64,000 nucleotides of DNA, taken from positions 1-64,000 of the forward strand of contig NCKB01000014.1 in assembly GCA_002279065.1 (NCBI GenBank), in the 5' to 3' direction. The position numbers and the translations under genes are program-made. Below, in pieces: positions 18,940-28,842 of this stretch. The notes beneath the pieces are model-generated. The model saw nothing but the letters and a program-made list of their open reading frames with translations. It had not been told where the DNA came from and made no database searches. This stretch comes from Lysobacterales bacterium 15-68-25 (GTDB lineage Bacteria > Pseudomonadota > Gammaproteobacteria > Xanthomonadales > Rhodanobacteraceae). How positions within the stretch are numbered: the first letter of the stretch is position 1; each line of letters starts with the position of its first letter.

Positions 18940-19725
18940 ATGCGAAAGGGAACGTTCCATTTTAGACCATCCGGCATCGCGTGCCGGCCGATCCTGCTGC
19001 TGCTCGCGCTCGCCGCGCCCGGCGGTGCCGCGGCCCAGACCCGCAACCCCGGCTACGATCGCCCGGGGCTGGGATTTTCCCCGGCGGTGCTGGACGCCGG
19101 TGCGGTGACCCTCGAACAGGGCCTGCCGGACGCCAGCGAAGACCGCAACGGCGACACGACCACCCGTCTGTACAGCGCCGACACCCTGCTCCGTCTCGGC
19201 CTGGGCGGATCGTTCGAGCTGCAGCTCGGCAGCACGCCGTGGAACCGGCTCGCCACCCCGGACGGCGACCTGCACGGCCGCGGCAGCAGCAACCTGGGCC
19301 TGAAGTGGGCCCTGCCCTCCGGCCACCCGGCGTGGAGCTGGGGCCTGCTCGGCGGTGTGACCTTCACCGATGGCAGCCGTGCGTTCCGTGCCGACCGGCG
19401 GCAGTACGCGCTGGGCCTGGACGTGAACTGGCAGGTCAGTGCGCGGCAGTCGCTGGGCCTGTACGTGGCGGACGCGCGCGCCGGCGGCGACAGCAGCACG
19501 GTCGCGCTCGGCGATACCGTGTCCGTCACCCCGGAGCTGAGCGCCTACCTGCAGGTGGCGACGCTGCATCCGGCCCATGCGCGGGCCGGCCAGCTCGCCG
19601 GCGCGGGACTGGCCTGGATGGCCACGCCGCGGCTGCAGCTCGACGCCGGCTTCAACCACCACTTGGCCGGGAGCGCCTCGCGCTGGCAGGCCAACCTCGG
19701 CGCGTCCTACTACTTCGGCAACTGA
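18940..19725 (+). CDS. Outer-membrane beta-barrel protein, MetA-pathway transporter-like
   Basis: This 261-residue exported protein has a signal peptide ending near GGAAAQ (about 33). The mature part alternates polar and hydrophobic residues, as in beta strands ([34 protein letters not shown]), and ends in ASYYFGN. This is the pattern of outer-membrane channel-like proteins in the family often annotated as putative transporters of phenol-degradation (MetA) type. No substrate can be read from the sequence. It is divergent from gltX, with its predicted promoter directly before the ATG, and it converges on a small exported-protein gene. Confidence 0.7.
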   Translation: MRKGTFHFRPSGIACRPILLLLALAAPGGAAAQTRNPGYDRPGLGFSPAVLDAGAVTLEQGLPDASEDRNGDTTTRLYSADTLLRLGLGGSFELQLGSTPWNRLATPDGDLHGRGSSNLGLKWALPSGHPAWSWGLLGGVTFTDGSRAFRADRRQYALGLDVNWQVSARQSLGLYVADARAGGDSSTVALGDTVSVTPELSAYLQVATLHPAHARAGQLAGAGLAWMATPRLQLDAGFNHHLAGSASRWQANLGASYYFGN

Positions 19726-19737
19726 GCCGTCGCGGTC

Positions 19738-20073
19738 TCAACGGCGCGGCTGCGTCTCGCAGCCCCAGCCGCGGCACAGCTCCATGTTGGGGTTGCGGAA
19801 CTGGCCTCCCACCAGGACGGCTCCCGGGCCGTCCAGCGGCAGCAGGTGGATCGCGGACCTCGCACTGCCCAGGTCGATCACCGGCAGGGCCTGCGCACGA
19901 CTGGACGGGACGGCGCTGACCAGCACGTAGCGCACCTCGAACAGTGGGCGGTGGGGCTTGGCCGGCACCCTGGCGGGAGCGACGAAACCCACGTCCTCGT
20001 GCTGCGGCTGCGCGGCAGCGGCGAGGCAGCCCATCGGCAGGACCAGCCCCAGACACAGCAGCACCGGTTTCAT
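19738..20073 (-). CDS. Small hypothetical exported protein
   Basis: This 111-residue protein has a clear signal peptide (KPVLLCLGLVLPMGCLAAAAQ). The mature part has two cysteines near the C terminus in ELCRGWGCETQ, which could form a disulfide. I do not recognise the family. AAGGAGGT lies 5 bp before the ATG, a near-perfect ribosome binding site, which supports the gene. It converges on the beta-barrel gene with a 12-bp gap. The internal MGC is not a good lipobox. Confidence 0.65.
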   Translation of the reverse strand: MKPVLLCLGLVLPMGCLAAAAQPQHEDVGFVAPARVPAKPHRPLFEVRYVLVSAVPSSRAQALPVIDLGSARSAIHLLPLDGPGAVLVGGQFRNPNMELCRGWGCETQPRR

Positions 20074-20223
20074 AGCGACCTCCTTGGCGTCGCGCGGGTG
20101 GGGGACAGAGCGAGCGCCGGGGTCGATCGTAGTCCTTTCCGGGCGTCACCGGGACGTCACAACCGCGCCACGCCGGCGAAACCTGGCCCGCCCACGCTAT
20201 GCCAAGCCAGCCAGAGGCACGCC

Positions 20224-21384
20224 ATGCGCATCGGCATCGTCACCGAAACCTATCCGCCCGAGATCAACGGCGTCGCGCTGACCGTCCACAGCCTCGCCGC
20301 CGGACTCGCGTCGCTGGGGCACACGGTCGAAGTGATCCGCCCGCGCCAGCCCCAGCCGTTCGCCGACGAGCCGGGCACGCTGCCCGTGGAAACCCTTGGC
20401 GCTTCCTTGCCCCGCTACCCCGGCCTGCGCTTCGGCCTGCCGGCCGGGCGCATGCTGCGCCGCCGCTGGAGCCGCTTACGGCCGGACGCCATCTACGTGG
20501 CCACGGAAGGCCCCCTGGGGTGGTCGGCGATGCGCACTGCGCAGCAGCTCGACCTGCCGGTGGCGACCGGCTTCCACACCCGCTTCGACACCTATGCCGC
20601 GCATTACGGCGTGGGTTTCCTCACCGAGGCGGTGCGCGGCTACCTGCGACGCTTCCACAACCGCGGTGGCGCCACGCTGGTGCCGACCGAAGCGCTGCGC
20701 CGCGAGCTGAACGACCTCGGTGTGGCCAACGCGCGCATCCTGCGCCGCGCCGTCGATACCCGGCTGTTCCATCCGCAATACCGCGACCCCGCGCTGCGCC
20801 AGCAGTGGGGTGTCGAAGGCCATGCGCCGGTGATGCTCTACGTCGGCCGCATCGCCGCGGAGAAGAATCTGGAGCTCGCCGTGCGGGCGTTCCGCGCGCT
20901 GCAGCAGCAGGTGCCCGAGGCGCGCTATGTGTGGGTCGGCGACGGCCCCGAGCGCGCGGCGTTGCAGGCGGCCCATCCCGATTTCATCTTCGCCGGCATG
21001 CAGCGCGGCGAATCGCTGGCGCGGCACGTGGCCAGCGCCGACGTGTTCGCCTTTCCCAGCCTGAGCGAAACCTTCGGCAACGTGATCCTGGAATCGCTGG
21101 CCGCCGGCGTGCCGGTGGTCGCCTACCGCGAAGGCGCCGCGCGCGAGCACATGACCGACGGCCACAACGGCTACGTCATCGAGCCGGACAACGAGCCGAG
21201 GTTCATCGAGGCGGTGGTCACCCTGGGCAGCAACCCCAGCCTGATCCGCCACATGGGTCGCGCCGCCCAGGCCAGCGTGGCCGCGCTGTCGCCCGACGCG
21301 GTGATCCGCGATTTCGAGTCCCTGCTGATGCAGCTCGCCGAGGAGAAGCGCCATGTCCCGCCTGCCGCCGCTGCCCACGCCTGA
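20224..21384 (+). CDS. GT4 glycosyltransferase, probable lipid mannosyl/glycosyltransferase
   Basis: This is a 386-residue GT-B fold transferase. The N-terminal domain starts with RIGIVTETYPPEINGVA, whose acceptor-side loop is typical of GDP-mannose-dependent PimB/MgtA and SqdX-like enzymes. FHTRFDTYAAHYG follows. The C-terminal donor domain has MLYVGRIAAEKNLEL and the EX7E segment in SETFGNVILESLAAG. Its end overlaps the PAP2 phosphatase gene by 32 bp, so the products probably act together on a lipid-linked substrate at the inner membrane. The sugar donor and acceptor are not proven; a glycolipid made in place of phospholipid is one possibility. Confidence 0.8.
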   Translation: MRIGIVTETYPPEINGVALTVHSLAAGLASLGHTVEVIRPRQPQPFADEPGTLPVETLGASLPRYPGLRFGLPAGRMLRRRWSRLRPDAIYVATEGPLGWSAMRTAQQLDLPVATGFHTRFDTYAAHYGVGFLTEAVRGYLRRFHNRGGATLVPTEALRRELNDLGVANARILRRAVDTRLFHPQYRDPALRQQWGVEGHAPVMLYVGRIAAEKNLELAVRAFRALQQQVPEARYVWVGDGPERAALQAAHPDFIFAGMQRGESLARHVASADVFAFPSLSETFGNVILESLAAGVPVVAYREGAAREHMTDGHNGYVIEPDNEPRFIEAVVTLGSNPSLIRHMGRAAQASVAALSPDAVIRDFESLLMQLAEEKRHVPPAAAAHA

Positions 21385-21922
21385 GCTTGCCATCGGGCCG
21401 CGCTTCGCGATCGACCGCCGCATGTGCGTGGCGGCCAACCGCTGGGGCGCGCGTCGCGCGGTGGGGGTGTTCTTCGGTGCGGTCAGCCGGCTCGGCGACG
21501 GCGTGTTCTGGTATGCGTTGATGCTCTCGCTGGCGCTGTTCGACGGTTTGCGCGGACTCACCGCCGCCGCGCACATGGCGCTCACCGGGCTCACCGCACT
21601 GATGCTCTACCGCCTGCTCAAGCGCTGGACCCGGCGCCCGCGGCCGTTCCGCGCCTGCCCCGGGGTGATCGCGCACGTGCCGCCGCTGGACGAGTTCAGC
21701 TTCCCCTCCGGCCACACGCTGCAGGCGGTCGGCTTCACCGTCGTGGCGCTGGCCTGGTATCCGATGCTGGCGCCGCTGCTGCTGCCGTTCACCACGCTGG
21801 TCGCCGCCTCGCGGGTGATCCTCGGACTGCACTACCCCAGCGACGTGCTGGCGGCGATCGGCATCGGCGGCGCGCTCGGTTCGCTCGCGCTGTGGCTGGG
21901 CCACTTCGCCCTGCCGATGTGA
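21353..21922 (+). CDS. PAP2-family phosphatase
   Basis: This 189-residue inner-membrane phosphatase of the type 2 phosphatidic acid phosphatase family carries all three signatures: KRWTRRPRP, PSGH and SRVILGLHYPSD. The conserved His of PSGH and the His of the last motif are the catalytic residues. About five membrane segments are predicted. The gene overlaps the glycosyltransferase by 32 bp. Candidate substrates are phosphatidate, undecaprenyl diphosphate or a glycolipid precursor, giving diacylglycerol or lipid carrier for the neighbour. The stop at 21922 opens the convergent intergenic region before accD. Confidence 0.85.
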   Translation: MSRLPPLPTPELAIGPRFAIDRRMCVAANRWGARRAVGVFFGAVSRLGDGVFWYALMLSLALFDGLRGLTAAAHMALTGLTALMLYRLLKRWTRRPRPFRACPGVIAHVPPLDEFSFPSGHTLQAVGFTVVALAWYPMLAPLLLPFTTLVAASRVILGLHYPSDVLAAIGIGGALGSLALWLGHFALPM

Positions 21923-21976
21923 TCAGATCGTAGGCATCACGTGCACGAGTGCTGTGCGATCAGCACGATAGGTCAT

Positions 21977-22142
21977 CTATCCACAGGCTTTTCCCAACGG
22001 CCTCCACAGAAGCTGTGGACAACGCGCAGGCGGCTGCGCAGAAAATGATCGACGCGTAGCAAGTGTCTGATCGCAATACGGCGAATCGCGCTTGTCCACA
22101 GGCTTGTCCCCGCGGCCATGCACACCACCTGTGGAAAACGCG
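21977..22142. repeat. Duplicated ~50-bp unit bracketed by DnaA-box-like sequences
   Basis: The 291-bp gap between the convergent PAP2 and accD genes (21923-22213) holds two related units, 21977-22026 and 22092-22142, identical at about 40 of 51 positions. Each starts with a forward DnaA-like 9-mer (CTATCCACA at 21977; TTGTCCACA at 22092). Each ends with an inverted one (TGTGGACAA at 22014; TGTGGAAAA at 22130). All four differ from TTATCCACA by one base, and the last fits the relaxed TTWTNCACA. Five GATC sites lie between 21921 and 22072. No gene is seen here. Confidence 0.65.
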
Positions 22143-22213
22143 AATGCGTAAACGACGAAGCCGCCGCACCTTGCAGTGCGACGGCTCCGGATGACGCGCA
22201 GCAACGGCTTCGA

Positions 22214-23086
<873 letters not shown>

Positions 23087-23131
23087 TGCAACACCTCAAA
23101 CGTTCCTGACCGAAACGGTCAGGCGACCGTT

Positions 23132-23932
23132 TCAGTGTGCATCGAGTGCGGCGCGGATCGGTGCCAGGAAGTCCTTTGCCCGGGCCACGGCTTCATCCGC
23201 CGTGCCTGCCCCGTCCAACCGCTCCACCAGCGCGCTGCCGATCACCACCGCATCGGCGAAGGCGGCAATCTCCTTCGCGCTCTGCGCATCGCGCACGCCG
23301 AACCCCACTGCCACCGGCGCCCTGGCGCGTGAGCGGATGTCGGCCACGCGGGACGCGATGTCCCGGGTGCTCAACCGCCCGGCGCCGGTGATGCCGGCAA
23401 ACGACACATAGTACAGGAAGCCCTCGGCCACCTCGCACAACTGCGCCATACGCGCGGGTGCGGTGGTCGGCGCCGCCAGGCGGATGGTCTGCAGCCCCGC
23501 AGCGCGCAAGGGCTCAAGCACGGCGGACTCTTCCAACGGGCAATCGACCAGCAGCACCCCGTCCACGCCCGCGGCCGCGGCCTCCGCGGCGAACGCCTCG
23601 TAGCCGTGGATCTCGACCGGGTTGAGGTAGCCCATCAGCACCACCGGCGTGTCCGCATCGCGCTGGCGGAATTCACCCACCCAGCGCAGCACGTCGCCCA
23701 GGCCGACGCCCTTGGCGATCGCCCGCTCGCTGGCGTGCTGGATCACCGGACCGTCGGCCATCGGGTCGGAGAACGGCACGCCCAGTTCGATCAGGTCCGC
23801 CCCGGCTTCCACCAACGCGTGCATCAGTGCGACCACGGCATCGGGCGAAGGATCGCCGGCCGTGATGAACGGGATCAGGCCGGTGCGGCCGGCGGCTTTT
23901 AGCGAGGCGAAGCGTTGATCGATTCGGGACAT
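23132..23932 (-). CDS. trpA: Tryptophan synthase alpha chain
   Basis: This 266-residue TIM barrel cleaves indole-3-glycerol phosphate to indole and glyceraldehyde 3-phosphate. FITAGDPSPDAV holds the start of the barrel. LGVPFSDPMADGPVIQ carries the catalytic Glu/Asp region and the phosphate-binding loop is near VAVGFGVRD. The ATG at 23932 begins MSRIDQRFASLK. The upstream frame runs into the trpB-trpA spacer repeat and encodes low-complexity Ser/Leu, so it is rejected. It is cotranscribed with trpB across an unusual 135-bp spacer. Confidence 0.95.
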   Translation of the reverse strand: MSRIDQRFASLKAAGRTGLIPFITAGDPSPDAVVALMHALVEAGADLIELGVPFSDPMADGPVIQHASERAIAKGVGLGDVLRWVGEFRQRDADTPVVLMGYLNPVEIHGYEAFAAEAAAAGVDGVLLVDCPLEESAVLEPLRAAGLQTIRLAAPTTAPARMAQLCEVAEGFLYYVSFAGITGAGRLSTRDIASRVADIRSRARAPVAVGFGVRDAQSAKEIAAFADAVVIGSALVERLDGAGTADEAVARAKDFLAPIRAALDAH

Positions 23933-23944
23933 GGGAGCCAGCAG

Positions 23945-24065
23945 CGAGGAGTGAGTGAAGAGGAGCGAGGAGTGAGGAGTGAGAGCAGGCAGGATCGGGA
24001 GATTCGGGTAGCGTGGAGCGAAGCGGCCTTTCTCTCGCTTCTCACTCCTCGCCACTCACTCCTGC
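23945..24065. repeat. GAGGAGTGAG inverted-repeat cluster between trpB and trpA
   Basis: The 135-bp spacer contains repeated GAGGAGTGAG-like units on the plus strand (23945-23988) and their reverse complements (24031-24065), separated by about 42 bp. In the trpBA message the two arms can pair into a long imperfect hairpin just upstream of the trpA start. Similar AGTGAGGAG tracts are, as I recall, common between Xanthomonadales genes, so this may be a mobile repeat that landed inside the operon. Confidence 0.6.
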
Positions 24066-24067
24066 CC

Positions 24068-25303
<1,236 letters not shown>

Positions 25304-25411
25304 GGCGGTAGTCCTGTGCGAAAAACTGCGATCCACCGACCCGTATTGCCGGCGGGATGCTCAGCATAGGCCCGTCAGACCCCTGGGAAAAGCGAGAAGT
25401 TTTCACCAACA

Positions 25412-25428
25412 TGTGAGTAAATGTCACA
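25412..25428. promoter_or_regulatory. Candidate TrpI operator dyad
   Basis: TGTGAGTAAATGTCACA is a perfect 5-bp dyad (TGTGA/TCACA) with a 7-bp centre. It contains a T-N11-A spacing (25414 to 25426) as used by LysR-type regulators. A second dyad, TCAC-N6-GTGA (25403-25416), overlaps it. Both lie just before the regulator start codon and upstream of trpB. Autoregulation and activation of trpBA are inferred. Confidence 0.5.
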
Positions 25429-25429
25429 C

Positions 25430-26338
25430 ATGACCGAACGCGACCTGCCCCCACTCAACGCCCTGCGCGCCTTCGAAGCGACGGCCCGCGTGCAGAGCGT
25501 GAGCCGGGCCGCCGAGGCCCTGCACGTCACCCACGGCGCGGTGAGCCGTCAGATCCGGCAACTGGAAGAGGCACTTGGCCGCCCGCTGTTCGCCCGCCAG
25601 GGACGCGGCCTCGTGCTCACCGACGCCGGCGAGCGGCTGCACGATGCGACCGGTGCTGCATTTGAGCAGTTGCGCGAGGCGTGGGCCGACCTGTTGCGAC
25701 CCGCGCAGGCACCGTTCGTACTGGGTTGCCCGGGCAGCGTGCTGGCACGCTGGGTGATCCCGCGACTGGACCGGCTCGCCAGCGCCCTCCCCGACCTCAC
25801 CCTGCACCTGTCCGCACAGGAGGAGCCGCTGCCGCCGGACCTGCGCGGCCTGGACGCCGCCCTGCTGATCGGCGCCGCACCGTGGCCCGCGGACTGGCGG
25901 GTCACTACGCTGGCGCCGGAACGGATCGGTCCGGTGATGAGCCCGCGCTATGCCGGCAGTGCGCGGCTGGCCGGGGCGCCTGCATCCGCCCTGCTCGACG
26001 AGCCGCTGCTGCACACCGCCTCGCGTCCGAAGGCCTGGCGCGACTGGGCGCTGGCGGCGGGGCTGCGCACCACTCCGCAGCGGATGGGCCAGGGCTTCGC
26101 CCATCTCTACTACCTGCTGGAAGCGGCACTGGCCGGGCTGGGCGTGGCGATCGCGCCGGAACCGCTGGTGACCGACGATCTCGCGGCGGGACGGCTGATC
26201 GCACCGTGGGGCTTTGTCGATACGGCAGCCGCCTGGGTGCTCGTCACGCCTGCTCGTGCGAACGCCACGCGGGCCGCCGCACTGGCCGAGTGGCTGGCCG
26301 GCGAACTGGCCAGCCCCCGACCTACAGGTACCGCTTGA
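25430..26338 (+). CDS. trpI: LysR-family regulator, TrpI-like
   Basis: This 302-residue regulator has an N-terminal winged HTH ([22 protein letters not shown]) and a substrate-binding domain of the GcvA/TrpI branch. It is divergent from trpBA. In Pseudomonas, TrpI at this position activates trpBA in response to indole-glycerol phosphate. The symbol rests on position and subfamily, not on residue-level proof. The start ATG at 25430 has no clear ribosome binding site; [17 protein letters not shown] is the expected N terminus. The 3' end overlaps the convergent cupin gene by 17 bp. Confidence 0.75.
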   Translation: MTERDLPPLNALRAFEATARVQSVSRAAEALHVTHGAVSRQIRQLEEALGRPLFARQGRGLVLTDAGERLHDATGAAFEQLREAWADLLRPAQAPFVLGCPGSVLARWVIPRLDRLASALPDLTLHLSAQEEPLPPDLRGLDAALLIGAAPWPADWRVTTLAPERIGPVMSPRYAGSARLAGAPASALLDEPLLHTASRPKAWRDWALAAGLRTTPQRMGQGFAHLYYLLEAALAGLGVAIAPEPLVTDDLAAGRLIAPWGFVDTAAAWVLVTPARANATRAAALAEWLAGELASPRPTGTA

Positions 26339-27326
26339 TCGTCTCGCGCATTGCCGCCGCCTGCCCGGGCGTCAGCTCGGCCAGGGGGCCACGGCGCTCG
26401 ATCGGAATGTGCGCGCCCGGATCCGTGTCGCCAAACGCATAGTGATCGAGCAGCACCCTCCAACCGGCCCGCTCGTCCGGGCCCAACCGACGGAACGCCA
26501 GGATCGCGTGCAGCAGCGCACCCAGCGCCGTGCCCGTGGCCGCGCCCCCGGCCGGCACCGGCTTCCACCAGTAGTTCACCAGCGCGTTGAGCCGGCCGAG
26601 CGAGGCCACGTGATGCCACCACAGCGGCGGGATGTAGATCGCGTCGCCCGGCTCCAGTTCGGCGACCTGAGCCGCAGCCAGCGCCTCGCGCAGGCGTGGG
26701 AAGCGCGGATCGTCGGGACGGTCGAGCCGGGCCAGGCTGATCGCCGCCCCGGTGGGCGCGAAGTCCAGCGGACCGATGTAGAGGTTGACCACCTGTTCGG
26801 GAGGAAACAGCGTGAAGCGCCGGCGCCCGGCGGCCACGCACGCGATGTTGTGGTACTCGTCGAAGTGCGCCGGCGTGGTCACCCGGTTGCCGATCCACAG
26901 GCGCGGGGCGATGGCCGGATCGAGCAGGGTCAGCGGGTGGCCGGCGAGAAATCCGGGCAGGCAGTCGGCGATCGGCGCGCTCTGGATGGCCACGCCGTGC
27001 GGCCGCTCCTGCCTTTCCTCGTGCGCGATGCGGCGCAGGCCCTCGGTCACGGTCACGCGGAAGTGGTCGTAATTGAAACCGCTGAGGTCGGCGTTGTAGC
27101 CGATGCAGCCGGCTTCCTCCGGCGCCATCACCAGGGTGTCGACCTCGCCGCCGGCGTCGAGCCCGGCGAGGCCGCGGGCGAAGGCGGTGTCGGACTCGCG
27201 CGCCCAGCCCACCGCCGGCCAGTGCGCGACCAGGTCGCGCAGCACCAGCGGCTCGCCCCGCGCGACTAACGCAGCCATGTCGGGCAACGGATCGGACGGG
27301 CGAAGCTCCTCGATGGGCTGGCTCAT
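26322..27326 (-). CDS. Cupin-8/JmjC-like Fe(II)/2-oxoglutarate oxygenase
   Basis: This 334-residue protein resembles the cupin-like (FIH/JmjC) dioxygenases. The iron site HxD is visible in [10 protein letters not shown], and a distal His candidate lies in [30 protein letters not shown] also matches the family. These enzymes hydroxylate protein or small-molecule side chains; the substrate here is unknown. It lies 14 bp after trpF and probably ends the fimV-truA-trpF transcription direction. Its last 17 bp overlap the trpI gene on the other strand. The ATG at 27326 ([10 protein letters not shown]) is chosen because the longer frame shadows trpF. Confidence 0.8.
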   Translation of the reverse strand: MSQPIEELRPSDPLPDMAALVARGEPLVLRDLVAHWPAVGWARESDTAFARGLAGLDAGGEVDTLVMAPEEAGCIGYNADLSGFNYDHFRVTVTEGLRRIAHEERQERPHGVAIQSAPIADCLPGFLAGHPLTLLDPAIAPRLWIGNRVTTPAHFDEYHNIACVAAGRRRFTLFPPEQVVNLYIGPLDFAPTGAAISLARLDRPDDPRFPRLREALAAAQVAELEPGDAIYIPPLWWHHVASLGRLNALVNYWWKPVPAGGAATGTALGALLHAILAFRRLGPDERAGWRVLLDHYAFGDTDPGAHIPIERRGPLAELTPGQAAAMRETIKRYL

Positions 27327-27340
27327 CCGATCGGCTCCAC

Positions 27341-27970
27341 TCAGCCCTGATCGGCGGCGCGCACCGCCGCGATGAAATCGGCCATGCGCTCGGGATCCTT
27401 GATCCCGGGCGAGGCCTCGATGCCGCTGGCCACGTCCACCGCCCACGGCCGCGCCATGCGGATCGCCTCGCCGACGTTGCCGGCATGCAGGCCGCCGGCC
27501 AGCACCAAGGGCTGGGCCAGGTCGGCGGGCATCAGCGACCAGTCGAAGGCCTTGCCGCTGCCGCCGGGTTCGCCCAGGCCGTGGCCGTCCAGCAACAGGC
27601 CGGCCGCTCGCGGAAACTCACGCAGGCGCGGCAAGGCCGCCGCCCCCTCGCCCATGGCGACGGCCTTCAGATACGGGCGTCCGAACTGCGCGCACCACGC
27701 GTCGGTCTCGTTGCCGTGGAACTGCAGCAGGTCCGGCTGCACCTGCTCGACCACCGCGCGCACGGTCTCGGCACTGTCGTCCATCAACAGCGCCACCGTG
27801 GTCACGAACGGCGGCATCGCGGCGACGATCGCCCGCGCCCGCACCAGATCGACGCGCCGCCTGCTGCGTGCGGTGATCACCACGCCGATCGCATCAGCGC
27901 CGAGCTCGGCGGCGAGCCGCGCGTCCTCGACGCGGGTCATGCCACAGCATTTGATCCGCGTGCGGTTCAC
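27341..27970 (-). CDS. trpF: Phosphoribosylanthranilate isomerase
   Basis: This 209-residue TIM barrel converts N-phosphoribosylanthranilate to its carboxyphenylaminodeoxyribulose phosphate in tryptophan synthesis. IKCCGMTR holds the catalytic Cys, LQFHGNE the substrate segment and [11 protein letters not shown] the phosphate loop; an Asp follows in VDVASGIE. It starts with GTG overlapping the truA stop (GTGA), so the genes are translationally coupled, as in Pseudomonas and Xanthomonas. trpBA lies just beyond the cupin and trpI genes, so tryptophan genes flank both. Confidence 0.95.
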   Translation of the reverse strand: MNRTRIKCCGMTRVEDARLAAELGADAIGVVITARSRRRVDLVRARAIVAAMPPFVTTVALLMDDSAETVRAVVEQVQPDLLQFHGNETDAWCAQFGRPYLKAVAMGEGAAALPRLREFPRAAGLLLDGHGLGEPGGSGKAFDWSLMPADLAQPLVLAGGLHAGNVGEAIRMARPWAVDVASGIEASPGIKDPERMADFIAAVRAADQG

Positions 27971-28734
27971 TGGCTCACCTCCGGCGGCAGGCCCCAATGC
28001 GCTTCGTAGCGGGGGCCGATGAAAGTCAGTCCGGAGGACGGCGCAGTCGGACCGGCGACCTCGCGGTTGCGACCGGCCAGCAGCTCGTCCATCCACGCCA
28101 CCTCCTGCTCGCCACGGCCGATCGGCAGCAACGAACCGACGATGTTGCGCACCATGTGGTGCAGGAAGGCGTTGGCCTCGATCTCCACGATCACCTGCTC
28201 GCCCTCGCGGCGCACCGAGACCGCGATCACCTCGCGCCGTGCGTGGGCCGCCTGGCAGGCGATCGCGCGGAACGCGGTGAAATCGTGCTCGCCGACCAGC
28301 GCCTGCGCGGCCTCGTGCATGCGCGCAGCGTCGAGCGGATGGCGCTCCCAGGTCACATAGCGCGCATCCAGCGCCGCTCGGACCGGACGATTGAGAATGC
28401 GGTAGCAGTAGCGCCGGCTCCGCGCGGAAAAGCGGGCGTGGAACTCGTCGGGAACCTCCTGCGCCCACAGCACCGCCACCGAAGTCGGCAGGTTGGAACA
28501 GGCTCCCAGCACCCAGCCACGCGGGTCGCGCCGGACATCGGTATCGAAATGCACCACCTGGCAACGGCCATGCACGCCCGCGTCGGTGCGGCCGGCGCAG
28601 GTGACGTCAACCGGCTGCGCGGCGACGAACGACAGCGCCTTCTCCACTGCCCCCTGCACGCTCTCCCGATGGCTCAGCCGCTGCCAGCCGGAGAAGTCGG
28701 TGCCGTCGTATTCGATGCCCAGGGCGATGCGCAT
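27967..28734 (-). CDS. truA: tRNA pseudouridine(38-40) synthase
   Basis: This 255-residue enzyme modifies U38-U40 of tRNA anticodon arms. [18 protein letters not shown] is the classic N terminus and [11 protein letters not shown] contains the catalytic Asp. The C-terminal part [13 protein letters not shown] matches the family. The ATG at 28734 is preferred to an in-frame upstream ATG. TATGCT at 28770-28775 on the minus strand could be its promoter, downstream of the fimV terminator. The stop overlaps the trpF start. Confidence 0.95.
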   Translation of the reverse strand: MRIALGIEYDGTDFSGWQRLSHRESVQGAVEKALSFVAAQPVDVTCAGRTDAGVHGRCQVVHFDTDVRRDPRGWVLGACSNLPTSVAVLWAQEVPDEFHARFSARSRRYCYRILNRPVRAALDARYVTWERHPLDAARMHEAAQALVGEHDFTAFRAIACQAAHARREVIAVSVRREGEQVIVEIEANAFLHHMVRNIVGSLLPIGRGEQEVAWMDELLAGRNREVAGPTAPSSGLTFIGPRYEAHWGLPPEVSQ

Positions 28735-28791
28735 GTAAGGGAAGAGAACTGCGGTGGAGCGGGCGCCGAGCATAGCAGCCGGCAAGAAAAA

Positions 28792-28820
28792 GCCCGGACC
28801 GACGCAGGGTCGATCCGGGC
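28792..28820 (-). terminator. Rho-independent terminator after fimV
   Basis: On the minus strand the stem GCCCGGA/TCCGGGC (28820-28814 and 28798-28792) is followed by a run of five T residues (28791-28787). It lies 23 bp past the fimV stop and separates fimV from truA. Confidence 0.8.
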
Positions 28821-28842
28821 CCGGGTCTCACAGGCGAGTCGA

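Noticed and set aside
21923-22213. Chromosomal origin oriC
   Set aside because: DnaA-like 9-mers are present, but dnaA, dnaN, rpmH or gidA are not nearby and no AT-rich unwinding region is seen.
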